Assembly (NCBI GenBank): GCA_963801055.1
Contig: CAWDDE010000001.1
Coordinates: 248,001 to 312,000, forward strand
Origin: DASUPK01 sp963801055
GTDB taxonomy: Bacteria; Actinomycetota; Thermoleophilia; Solirubrobacterales; 70-9
Length of the DNA stretch: 64,000 nt
Direction: 5' to 3'
Positions within the stretch are counted from its first letter, which is position 1; every line of letters starts with the position of its first letter. The notes beneath the pieces were generated by a model. It had not been told where the DNA came from. It saw nothing but the letters and a program-made list of their open reading frames with translations, and did not search any database. This document shows positions 34,946-42,986 of this stretch, one piece after another. Position numbers and translations under genes: made by a program.

Positions 34946-35098
34946 ATGAGCGCGGTGCCACTCCTTGCCCATGTCGGGCACTGGTACCTCTGGGTTCCGT
35001 ACCTGGTCCCGGTGCTGATCGTGCTCGGGGCCTCCTACCGCGCGTTCAGGCAGCAACGGCGCGAGGACCGCGCTCACGAGCAGGTTCGCCGGCCCTAG
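34946..35098 (+). CDS. 50-residue membrane protein
   Basis: ATG 34946 opens 50 codons with one TM helix (WYLWVPYLVPVLIVLGASY) followed by a basic cytoplasmic tail (RAFRQQRREDRAHEQ). Similar short proteins sit beside copper or cytochrome-oxidase genes in actinobacteria. It lies 68 bases after the multi-TM gene on the same strand and is probably the last member of that cluster. Confidence 0.6.
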   Translation: MSAVPLLAHVGHWYLWVPYLVPVLIVLGASYRAFRQQRREDRAHEQVRRP

Positions 35099-35122
35099 GA
35101 GGCCAAGCCGCCGTGGAGGCCG

Positions 35123-35326
35123 CTACTCCACCGGTGCGTCGAGCGCGTCCCAGTCCTCCTTGCTGGCGAACTTCGTCAGCCTCGTCCCCTCGTTGACCGC
35201 CTTGAACGCGTAGCGGACCTGGGTCTTGCCGTCCTTGCCCTGGCGCTCATAGGTGGTCTTGGTGACCTCGGACTCGGGGATCTGAACCTTCTCGCGCTTC
35301 TTGACGTCGTAGAACTCGATCGGCAT
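35123..35326 (-). CDS. Small conserved hypothetical protein
   Basis: 67 residues beginning MPIEFYDVKKREKVQIPES, a basic beta-rich protein with the segment TYERQGKDGKTQVRYAFKAV. No cysteine and no TM segment. GAGGAG precedes the ATG at ~10 bases. On the minus strand a -10-like TAAGAT lies at 35385-35380. The function is unknown. Confidence 0.65.
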   Translation of the reverse strand: MPIEFYDVKKREKVQIPESEVTKTTYERQGKDGKTQVRYAFKAVNEGTRLTKFASKEDWDALDAPVE

Positions 35327-35470
35327 TTTCGGGAATCTCCTCTCGTGGCGCCTGCCCCGGCGAACTGGGGCGGGACTTGATCTTATTTACAGCCTGAGCG
35401 GATCGTGGCCGCAGGCAGGAGGATTCCGATCCCTTCGGACGTTCTCATCGGACCGCTTGCGCTCTCGCGT

Positions 35471-36196
35471 CTAGCCGCCGATCAGCGAGATTCCGAATAT
35501 CGCCGCGAATCCGAGCAGTGTCAGGCCGACGCGGCCCCACGACGCGTGCTCGTGGGCCTCCGGAAGGAGGTCCGTCGCGCCCATGTAGAGGAAAAACCCC
35601 GCGTAGAAAGCGAGCAAGTACCCGAGGGTCGCGTCGGAGACGTTGACCAGCGCCCCGACGGTGGCTCCCACGAGGGGCGCGGCCGCGTCCGTCGCCAACC
35701 ACCGGATTGCCTGCCGCCGGTCCTGGGACTGGCTGAGGACGAAGCTGACGGTGTTGAGGCCGTCCGCGAAGTCATGTGAGAGCACGGCCACCAGCACGAG
35801 TACGCCGGTGGAGGTGTCGGCGCCGAAGGCGAGTCCCACCGCAAGGCCGTCGAGGAAGCTGTGCGCCGAGAGGCCGAGCGCGCCCATCGTTCCCACCTGA
35901 CCATGGGCCCGGGCATCAGCGGGCTCGTCACGATGGTGGAGCACGAGCACGCGCTCGAACAGGAAGAACGTCAGGAAGCCCGCCCCCATGAGCGCACCGA
36001 TGGTGCTCGGGTCATCAGGCAGCAGCTCCATCGCTTCAGGCAGGACGTCGAAAAGCGCCACGGCCACCACGATCCCGCCGCTGAGCGCGATCACCGTGGG
36101 CAGCGAATGCGCCATGCGCAAGGCGACAGCTCCGCCCGTGACGGTGGTGAGCACCGCAAATGCGGTCAGAGGTATCGCGATCAGCTGGCCGTCCAC
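35471..36196 (-). CDS. ZIP-family metal transporter
   Basis: 241 residues, about eight TM helices, of the ZIP family that imports Zn2+ and related metals. Signature helices carry SAHSFLDGLAVGLAFG and SHDFADGLNTVSF, whose His and Asp form the binuclear metal site. GTG start at 36196. It is 28 bases downstream of a Fur-family gene on the same strand, so the pair forms a regulator-transporter operon. Confidence 0.92.
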   Translation of the reverse strand: MDGQLIAIPLTAFAVLTTVTGGAVALRMAHSLPTVIALSGGIVVAVALFDVLPEAMELLPDDPSTIGALMGAGFLTFFLFERVLVLHHRDEPADARAHGQVGTMGALGLSAHSFLDGLAVGLAFGADTSTGVLVLVAVLSHDFADGLNTVSFVLSQSQDRRQAIRWLATDAAAPLVGATVGALVNVSDATLGYLLAFYAGFFLYMGATDLLPEAHEHASWGRVGLTLLGFAAIFGISLIGG

Positions 36197-36224
36197 CGGC
36201 TAACCCATCTGCCGGGCAACCTGC

Positions 36225-36674
36225 TCAGCCTGCGGCGCAGCGCGCGCAGTCGCCCCGGATGACGATGTCGTGCTCGCTCATCGAGTGCCGCAGGCGGCCC
36301 GCCAGCCGCTCGAGCTGCCGCTCCAGGCGCTCGTCCTCGAACGCGGTGACCCGGCCGCACTTCTCGCAGACCGCGTGATGGTGGTGCTCGCCCCCCGGGA
36401 CGACGGACTCGAAGCGCGCGCCGCCTTCGCCGAATTCCACCCGCTGAACCAGGCCCAACTCGTGCAGGAGCTCGAGCGCCCGGTAGATGCTGGCGATCCC
36501 GACGTCGTTGCCCGCCTCGCGCAGCCGATCCGAGATCTCCTGCGCCGAGAGGCAGCAGCTCTGCCGGCCGAGCAACTCCACCACCGCCTCGCGCGCGCCA
36601 CCGGTCCTGTGCCCGGCCTCGCTCAGACGCTCATGCGCGGAGCTCTCCCAGTCGGTGGTGAAGGCAGCGGCCAC
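36225..36674 (-). CDS. Fur-family regulator, Zur-like
   Basis: 149 residues. Winged helix (GHRTGGAREAVVELLGRQ, then IASIYRALELLHELGLVQ), a HHHHAVCEKCGRV metal loop and a C-terminal CARC, giving two CxxC structural zinc sites. The downstream ZIP transporter and the operator ahead of this gene suggest a zinc uptake repressor (Zur), although Fur cannot be excluded. ATG 36674 is the first start after the operator. Confidence 0.88.
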   Translation of the reverse strand: MAAAFTTDWESSAHERLSEAGHRTGGAREAVVELLGRQSCCLSAQEISDRLREAGNDVGIASIYRALELLHELGLVQRVEFGEGGARFESVVPGGEHHHHAVCEKCGRVTAFEDERLERQLERLAGRLRHSMSEHDIVIRGDCARCAAG

Positions 36675-36694
36675 GCACGCAGGCTAGCAGCTAG

Positions 36695-36711
36695 ATGAGA
36701 TTGATTCTCAT
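36695..36711 (-). promoter_or_regulatory. Fur/Zur-type operator
   Basis: ATGAGA-TTGAT-TCTCAT at 36695-36711 is a perfect inverted repeat, followed by TATCG so that the whole resembles a Fur/Zur box. It lies 20 bases ahead of the regulator's ATG, which fits autoregulation of the regulator-ZIP operon. Confidence 0.75.
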
Positions 36712-36780
36712 TATCGTAAGAGCGCGAACCGCGAGCATCCCGAAGCGTCCGCTTCGGGGGCACCGCCCGACGTTCGCCGA

Positions 36781-38086
36781 TCAGGCGACCGCGACCTGGC
36801 GCTCGCCCAGGATCTCGCCGAGGCGGCGCTCCAGGGCAACCGAGACCGCCGCCCGCACCGGGCCCCGCTCCAGCCGCTCGACGAGCGCCTCGAGGAAGCC
36901 CTCGATCACCAGTCGCTTCGCCTCCTCGATCGGCAGACCGTGCGAGCGCAGGTAGTGGAGCTGCTCGGGGTCGATCTGGGCGACGGCGGCGGCATGGGTG
37001 CATCGCACGTCGTTCGCCTCGATCTCGAGCCCGGGGATCGCGTCGGCATGCGCGGACTTCGAGAGCAGCAGGTTGCGGCTCTCCTGGAAGGCGTCCGTCT
37101 GCTGAGCTCCGGGGTCGACCCGGATCATGCCGCGCCAGACCGCGGTCGCGGACTCCTCGAGCACGCCGCGGAAGGCGAGATCGGATGTGGTGTTGGGCGC
37201 GGCGTGCTCCTGGGTCGTGTCGAAGTCGAGGTGCTGCGAGCCGTTCCCCGCATACGCGCCGGTGACCCGGGCGCTCGAGCCGCGCCCGCTGAGGCGCGTC
37301 TCCATTCGCACCTTCCCGCGCGACGAGCCGAAGCCGAGGGCGACCCAGTCCAGGTTCGCGTCGCGCTCCACCTCGGCCCGCTGGGTAGCAAAGATCCAGC
37401 TGTGCTCGCCGAGCCCCTGAGCGCTGACGTACCGGAGGGTCGCGCCCGGGCCCACCCACACCTCGGTCACCGTGTTGAACAGACCGGCGCGCTCGTGGTC
37501 GGTGGCGAGCCACTGCTCCCAGACCTCCGCCTGCGGCGCCCTCCTCGACGACGATCAGCGTGCGGAACCCTAGAGCCGCCCGGTCGGCGTCGTGGATCGC
37601 CTCGATCTGCGCCGGAGTCTGGAGCCGCTGACCGGCCGGCACGTAGACGAAGGCGCCACCGCGCCAGGCGGCGTCGTTGCGGGCCACGAAGGGGTCGTCG
37701 GAAGCGACGAGCGACCCGAGTCGCTCCCTGACCAGATCCGGATAGAGCTCCGACGCGGCGGCGAGGCTGGTGACGACCGGCTCGGTCGGTTTGCCGTCTC
37801 GCGCCTCCGCTGGGGTGCCATCGAGCATGGTCTGGTCGATCTGGACCACCCGGAGAGCCTCCTCGGGGGAGTTGAGGACCGCGTCGGCGTGCTGGCGCGC
37901 AGCCGGGTCGGCCTCCGTGGGGATTTCGAAGTCGGCCTCGACGAGCTCGGTCAGGTCGGTGAACTCCCAGCCCTTGGTCTTCTGTCCGGGCAGGCCGAGC
38001 TCAGTCGCGAGAGCGGCGCCGTCGCGGCGCCGCTCGGTCAACCAGTCCGGCTCCGCAGCCGCCTGGGCGGCGGCGGACTCAGCCAA
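36781..38086 (-). CDS. sufD: Fe-S cluster assembly protein SufD (frameshifted)
   Basis: About 435 residues after removing one base near 37535, where VVEEGA switches frame to EVWEQWL. SufD forms the scaffold with SufB and SufC. It contains GKTKGWEFTDLTELVEAD-like N-terminal sequence (WEFTDLTEL), AFVYVPAGQRLQTP, the core LSGRGSSARVTGAYAGNG and the C-terminal YLRSHGLPIEEAKRLVIEGF. The TTG start at 38086 overlaps sufB by 8 bases. It is the last gene of the operon. Confidence 0.88.
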
Positions 38087-39527
38087 TCGAGCCCTCCATC
38101 TGCAGCTCGATAAGGCGGTTCATCTCGACCGCGTACTCCATCGGGAGCTCCTTGGTGATCGGCTCGATGAACCCGTTGACGATCATCTTGGAGGCCTCCT
38201 CCTCGTCCAGCCCGTGGGACTGGAGGTAGAAGATCTGCTCCTCGCCGATCTTCGACACGGTCGCCTCGTGGCCGACGTCGACGTCGTCCTCACCGATCCT
38301 GATCGTCGGGTAGGTGTCGGAACGGGAGTGCTCGTCGAGCAGGAGCGCGTCGCAGACGACCTTCGACTTCGACTCGTTCGCCCCCTTGGCGATCTCGAGC
38401 AGACCCCGGTAGCTCGTCCGGCCCGCGTCCTTGGAGATCGACTTGGAGAAGATCGAGGAGGTCGTCTTCGGCGCCGCGTGGATGATCTTGCCGCCGGCGT
38501 CCTGGTGCTGGCCCTGACCCGCGAAGGCGATCGAAAGGATCTCGCCGTGGGCTCGCTCGCCGAGCAGGTAGATCGACGGGTACTTCATGGTCAGCTTCGA
38601 GCCGAGGTTGCAGTCGACCCACTCCATCGTCGCGTCCTCGTGGGCGACCGCCCGCTTGGTGACGAGGTTGTAGACGTTCTGCGACCAGTTTTGGACGGTC
38701 GTGTAGCGGACCCGCGACTTGGGCTTGGCGATGATCTCCACCACCGCGGAGTGCAGCGAGTCGGTCGAGTAGACCGGCGCGGTGCAGCCCTCGATGTAGT
38801 GGACGTCCGAGCCCTCCTCGGCGATGATCAGCGTCCGCTCGAACTGACCCATGTTCTCGGTGTTGATCCGGAAGTAGGCCTGCAGCGGCATCGCGACCGA
38901 GACGCCGGCCGGGACGTAGACAAAGGAGCCGCCCGACCAGACGGCTGAGTTGAGCGCGGCGAGCTTGTTGTCGTTGGGCGGGATGATCGTCGCCCAGTAC
39001 TCGCGGACCAGGTCCTCGTGCTCGCGGAGGGCGGTGTCCATGTCGGTGAAGATCACGCCCTGCTCCTCGAGCTTCTCGTTCACCTGGTGGTAGACGACCT
39101 CGGACTCGTACTGAGCGCCGACGCCTGATAGGAACTTGCGCTCGGCCTCGGGGATCCCGAGGCGGTCGAAGGTGTTCTTGATGTCCTCCGGGACCTCGGA
39201 CCAGTCGCGGCTGTTCTTGTCCGAGGCGCGGACGAAGTAGTGGATGTCGTCGAAGTTGATCTGGTTGAGGTTCCCGCCCCACTGCGGGGTGGGTCGGCTC
39301 TCGAAGTGCTCCAGGGCCTTGAGGCGGAAATCGCGCATCCACTGGGGCTCGTCCTTGTAGGCGGAGATCGACTCGACGACCTCGCGTGAGAGGCCCTTGG
39401 GCGCCTTGTAGGCGTAGCCCGACTCGGGATCGTGGAATCCGAACTTCTCCTTGTAGTCGGCGTTGATGCCGGCGAGCTCGCGCTCCTCGGCGGGGCGCTC
39501 TGGTGCGGCGGTCTCGGGCGTGGCCAT
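38079..39527 (-). CDS. sufB: Fe-S cluster assembly protein SufB
   Basis: 482-residue SufB, the scaffold subunit on which the cluster is built. Diagnostic blocks are GGSFVYVPAGVSVAMPLQAY, ARTSYRGLLEIAKGA-like (GRTSYRGLLEIAKGA), CDALLLDEHSRSDTYP and the C-terminal YLQSHGLDEEEASKMIVNGF. The ATG follows the Rieske gene's TAG directly with no gap, and the end overlaps sufD by 8 bases. Intact, with normal length. Confidence 0.96.
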   Translation of the reverse strand: MATPETAAPERPAEERELAGINADYKEKFGFHDPESGYAYKAPKGLSREVVESISAYKDEPQWMRDFRLKALEHFESRPTPQWGGNLNQINFDDIHYFVRASDKNSRDWSEVPEDIKNTFDRLGIPEAERKFLSGVGAQYESEVVYHQVNEKLEEQGVIFTDMDTALREHEDLVREYWATIIPPNDNKLAALNSAVWSGGSFVYVPAGVSVAMPLQAYFRINTENMGQFERTLIIAEEGSDVHYIEGCTAPVYSTDSLHSAVVEIIAKPKSRVRYTTVQNWSQNVYNLVTKRAVAHEDATMEWVDCNLGSKLTMKYPSIYLLGERAHGEILSIAFAGQGQHQDAGGKIIHAAPKTTSSIFSKSISKDAGRTSYRGLLEIAKGANESKSKVVCDALLLDEHSRSDTYPTIRIGEDDVDVGHEATVSKIGEEQIFYLQSHGLDEEEASKMIVNGFIEPITKELPMEYAVEMNRLIELQMEGSIG

Positions 39528-39860
39528 CTAGGCAACCTCCAGCTTGACTGTGTCGTCCTCGATCGTGACCGGGTAGGTGGGAACCGGTTGGTAGGCGGGG
39601 AGGGTCTTCGGACGACCGGACGTGAGGTCGAACAGAGACCCGTGGCGTGGGCACTCCACGGTACAGGCGTCCGCGTCGAAGGGGCCTTCGGCGAGGGGTC
39701 CATCGTCGTGCGAGCAGCGGTCCTCGATCGCGTAGAGCGTGCCGGCGCAGTTGAAGACGCCGATCTTGATCCCATCCGGGCCATCGATCAGCTTCATCTC
39801 GCCGCTCGGCAGCTCGCTTGCCGTGCAGACCTCGATCTGTTCCTTCGTGCTTTCAGTCAC
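39528..39860 (-). CDS. Rieske 2Fe-2S ferredoxin in suf operon
   Basis: 110 residues with both Rieske ligand pairs, CSHDDGPLAEG (C-x-H) and CPRHGSLFDL (C-x2-H). No fused oxygenase domain is present, so it is a standalone Rieske ferredoxin. Similar genes occur within suf operons of other actinobacteria. It could supply electrons for cluster assembly or receive a cluster; its exact role is unproven. GTG start; 95 bases after sufU. Confidence 0.93.
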   Translation of the reverse strand: MTESTKEQIEVCTASELPSGEMKLIDGPDGIKIGVFNCAGTLYAIEDRCSHDDGPLAEGPFDADACTVECPRHGSLFDLTSGRPKTLPAYQPVPTYPVTIEDDTVKLEVA

Positions 39861-39955
39861 GTTATTCCTACTTCGGTAGTCGGATTTTAGCGATCACGGC
39901 GGCCGCGCCTGGAGTGGGACGGATCGCTTGGTGTTCAGCTCCCAGGTCGTTCCGT

Positions 39956-40381
39956 CTAGAGGGAGGCGGCCTCGGTGGGGTCTCCCTGCTCGCCCTCGTC
40001 CTCCCAGTCGGCGGCTTGGCCCAGGCTGGCTCCCTTGATCACCTTGAGGCCGAGCATCGCGCACTTCATCCGCGTCGCCGAGATGTCGATCCCGAGCAGG
40101 TCAAGGACGAAATCCTTGGGCAGCGCCAGGATCTCCTCACGAGTCATCCCCTCCAGCTCGTCGGTCAGCAGCGAGGTCGCCGCCGTCGAGATCGCGCAGC
40201 CCTGTCCCTCGAACGCCACGTCGGTGACCTTGCCGTCTTCGTCCAGCTTGAGGAAGACGTGCTGCTCATCGCCGCAGAAGGGGTTGGAGTCATCGAACTC
40301 AAGGTCGTAGTCGGCAAGGCGCCCGAAGTGGTGCGGCCGCTTGTAGTGCTCGAGGATCTGGTCCCGGTAGAGCTCGTCCAT
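39956..40381 (-). CDS. sufU: SufU zinc-dependent sulfurtransferase
   Basis: 141 residues of the IscU/SufU family, with cysteines in NPFCGDEQ, GQGCAISTAA and RMKCAMLGLK. SufU accepts sulfur from SufS in Gram-positive bacteria. It lies 4 bases after sufS. The acidic C-terminal extension (ADWEDEGEQGDPTEA) is common in actinobacterial members. Confidence 0.94.
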   Translation of the reverse strand: MDELYRDQILEHYKRPHHFGRLADYDLEFDDSNPFCGDEQHVFLKLDEDGKVTDVAFEGQGCAISTAATSLLTDELEGMTREEILALPKDFVLDLLGIDISATRMKCAMLGLKVIKGASLGQAADWEDEGEQGDPTEAASL

Positions 40382-40385
40382 GCTG

Positions 40386-41648
40386 CTAGAGCTCGAAGAC
40401 GCGGCGCGTGTCGAGGATCCCGTCGATCAGGCGGTCGACCTCGTCGCGGGTGTTGTAGACGGCGAAGCTCGCCCGCGTGGTGGCCGCCACGCCGAGGCGC
40501 TCCATCAGGACCTGGGCGCAGTGATGGCCAGCTCGCACGGCGACGCCGTGGCGGTCGAGGATCTCGGAGACGTCGTGTGCGTGGACCCCGTCCATCGCGA
40601 ACGAGACGATGCCGCCACGGTCATCTCCGGCCGGCGGCCCGAAGACGGTGACTCCCGGCACCTCGGCAAGCCGCTCGAGCGCGTATGAGGTGAGCTCAAC
40701 TTCGGCGGCGTGGGCGGCGGGCAGGCCGAGCTGATCGAGCCAGCGCACAGCCTCACCGAACCCGATCGCCTCACCGATCGCGGGGGTGCCGCCTTCGAAC
40801 TTGGCTGGTAGATCGGCCCACGTGATCAGCCCCTTGGAGACTTTGCGGATCATCGAGCCGCCGCCGATGAAGGGCGGCATCTCCTCCAGCAGCTCGCGGC
40901 GTCCGAACAGCGCGCCAACTCCCGTCGGCCCGTACATCTTGTGGGCGGTGATTGCGTAGAAGTCCGCGCCGAGCTCGGCCATGTCGAGCTCCAGCTTCGG
41001 CCCCGCCTGCGCACCGTCGACGACCAGAAGAGCGCCGGCCTCGTGTGCCATGCGCGCGATTTCCGGGACCGGGTTGATCGTGCCCAGCACGTTCGAGACG
41101 TGGGCGACGCAGACGAGCTTCGGACCGCGCTCCAGCAATGAGGCGAGTGCTTCCAGGTCCAGCCGGCCCTCCCCGTCGATCGGCGCCCAGTCGAGGTGCG
41201 CGTCCTTCTCCTGGGCGACCTGGTACCAGGGCACGACGTTGGAGTGGTGCTCCATCTCGGTGACCACGATCCGGTCGCCGGCCGAGAGGTTGGTTCGTCC
41301 CCATGAATAGGCGACGAGGTTGAGGGCCTCCGTGGCGTTGCGGACGAAGATCACCTCGCGGTGGTCGGCACCGAGATGCGAGGCGACCGTCCGGCGGGCC
41401 TCCTCATAGAGTGAGGTCGCCTCCTCCGAGAGGGTGTGGACGCCGCGGTGGACGTTGGCGTTCTGCTCCCGCCAGTAGCGGTCAAGCGCCTCGATCACCG
41501 CCAGTGGCTTCTGGGCGGTGGCGCCATTGTCGAGGTAGGCGAGCGGCATGCCGTGGATCTCACGGGCGAGAATCGGGAACTCGGCCCGGATCTCCTCGCT
41601 GGACCGCGGCAGGCTGGGGGCGGTTGTCGCCGTCGGCTCCATCGGCAT
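40386..41648 (-). CDS. sufS: Cysteine desulfurase SufS
   Basis: 420-residue PLP enzyme that takes sulfur from cysteine and passes it to SufU. The PLP lysine is in TAHKMYGPTGVGALFG, the active cysteine in RAGHHCAQVLMERLG, and FVRNATEALNLVA is the usual early motif. ATG 41648 is used; ATG 41642 is two codons later. It lies 4 bases after sufC and is translationally linked. Confidence 0.96.
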   Translation of the reverse strand: MPMEPTATTAPSLPRSSEEIRAEFPILAREIHGMPLAYLDNGATAQKPLAVIEALDRYWREQNANVHRGVHTLSEEATSLYEEARRTVASHLGADHREVIFVRNATEALNLVAYSWGRTNLSAGDRIVVTEMEHHSNVVPWYQVAQEKDAHLDWAPIDGEGRLDLEALASLLERGPKLVCVAHVSNVLGTINPVPEIARMAHEAGALLVVDGAQAGPKLELDMAELGADFYAITAHKMYGPTGVGALFGRRELLEEMPPFIGGGSMIRKVSKGLITWADLPAKFEGGTPAIGEAIGFGEAVRWLDQLGLPAAHAAEVELTSYALERLAEVPGVTVFGPPAGDDRGGIVSFAMDGVHAHDVSEILDRHGVAVRAGHHCAQVLMERLGVAATTRASFAVYNTRDEVDRLIDGILDTRRVFEL

Positions 41649-41652
41649 TCGC

Positions 41653-42423
41653 CTAGGCGGCGGCTCCCGCCTCGACCTCCTCCCCGATCCAGCCGTAGCC
41701 CTTCTCCTCGAGCTGCTCGACCAGCTCGGGGCCGCCCTCCTTGACGATCCGCCCGTCGTAGAGGACGTGGACCGCGTCCGGCTTGATCAGGTGGAGGATC
41801 CGCTGGTAGTGGGTGATGATCAGCACGCCCATCCCGGGGCCGGCGAACTTGTTGACCCCCTCGGCGACGACCCGCAGGGCGTCGATGTCGAGTCCGGAGT
41901 CGGTCTCGTCGAGGACCGCCATCTCCGGGCGGAGCATGGCGAGCTGCAGGATCTCCATCCGTTTCTTCTCGCCGCCGGAGAAGCCGTCGTTGAGGTATCG
42001 GGATGAGAACTCCTTCGGGATGTTGGTGAGGCTCATCGCCTCCTCCGTCTCCTTGCGGAAGTCCTTCAGCTTCACCGGCTCCTCGCCGGCGGCCTCGCGG
42101 TGGGCGTTGACGGCCATCCGCAGGTACTTGGCGACCGTGACGCCTGGAATCGCGACTGGGTACTGGAACGCCATGAAGAGGCCCATCCGCGAGCGTTCGT
42201 CGGGGTCGGCCTCGGTGATGTCTTGGCCCTTGAAGGCGATCGTCCCCTCGGTGATCTCGAGGCTCGGGTGGCCCATGATCGCGTTCGCCAGCGTCGATTT
42301 GCCCGAGCCGTTCGGGCCCATCAGGGCGTGGATCGATCCCGCCTCGACGTCCAGGCTGACGCCCTTGAGGATCTCCTTGTCCTCTGCGGTCACGTGCAGG
42401 TTGCGGATCTCAAGCTCTGCCAA
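41653..42423 (-). CDS. sufC: SUF ATPase SufC
   Basis: 256-residue ABC-type ATPase that drives the SufBCD scaffold. Walker A GPNGSGKST, Q-loop AFQYPVAIPG, signature GFSGGEKKRMEI, Walker B MAVLDETDSGLDID and H-loop ITHYQRIL are all present. It is 30 bases after the Rrf2 regulator gene on the same strand. Confidence 0.97.
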   Translation of the reverse strand: MAELEIRNLHVTAEDKEILKGVSLDVEAGSIHALMGPNGSGKSTLANAIMGHPSLEITEGTIAFKGQDITEADPDERSRMGLFMAFQYPVAIPGVTVAKYLRMAVNAHREAAGEEPVKLKDFRKETEEAMSLTNIPKEFSSRYLNDGFSGGEKKRMEILQLAMLRPEMAVLDETDSGLDIDALRVVAEGVNKFAGPGMGVLIITHYQRILHLIKPDAVHVLYDGRIVKEGGPELVEQLEEKGYGWIGEEVEAGAAA

Positions 42424-42453
42424 TTCGACTCCTGTGGTGGGTTGAAGTTTTCG

Positions 42454-42933
42454 CTACGCCGCGCCGACCGCGGTCGCCTTGGAAGTGGGCGCCGTGGCGT
42501 GCAGGTCGGAGAACTCGACCAGCTCGGCGAGCGTCGTCCCGAGCAGCGCCTTGGTGACGCCGCCCTGGACGCGAGTCCAGAGAAGCTTGGTCGCGCAGGC
42601 GCGGTCGCCGTCCGTCTCGTGCGAGCACGAGACCTTGCCCTCTGGGTCGGCCTGGAAGCACTCCATCGGCGCAATCGCGCCCTCCAGGGCCTGCACCACC
42701 TCGAGCATCTCGATCTCGTCGGCGGGCCGGCCCAGGCGATAGCCGCCGTGCGCCCCGCGCTGACTCTCGACCAACCCGGCCTTGCGAAGCTTGGCGACCA
42801 GGTGCTCGAGATAGGAAAGGGGGAGGCGCTCCGACTCCGCGACGACGCTGAGCGCCACCGGCGCCCCGTCCTCCTGACGGCCGAGCTCAACCATCAGGCG
42901 CACCCCGTATTCGGCTCGGGTGGAAAAGAGCAT
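42454..42933 (-). CDS. Rrf2-family Fe-S regulator of suf operon
   Basis: 159 residues. The Rrf2 winged helix (MLFSTRAEYGVRLMVELG, then GAHGGYRLGRPADEI) is followed by three cysteines spaced as in cluster-binding IscR/SufR types (ECFQADPEGKVSCSHETD, then RACATKLLW). As first gene of the suf operon it should sense cluster status and repress the operon. Mycobacteria use an unrelated ArsR-type SufR here. A C-terminal Ala/Thr-rich tail is present. Confidence 0.92.
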   Translation of the reverse strand: MLFSTRAEYGVRLMVELGRQEDGAPVALSVVAESERLPLSYLEHLVAKLRKAGLVESQRGAHGGYRLGRPADEIEMLEVVQALEGAIAPMECFQADPEGKVSCSHETDGDRACATKLLWTRVQGGVTKALLGTTLAELVEFSDLHATAPTSKATAVGAA

Positions 42934-42970
42934 CGCCAGGAAATCCTAGCGGAATGGTCGGTTATGCCCG

Positions 42971-42986
42971 GTGCAACGCTTTGCAC
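42971..42986 (+). promoter_or_regulatory. Inverted repeat between Rrf2 and CapA-like genes
   Basis: GTGCAA-CGCT-TTGCAC is a perfect 6-base inverted repeat that ends immediately before the GTG at 42987. It lies in the 53-base divergent region and could be the operator of the Rrf2 protein or of another regulator. Confidence 0.5.
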
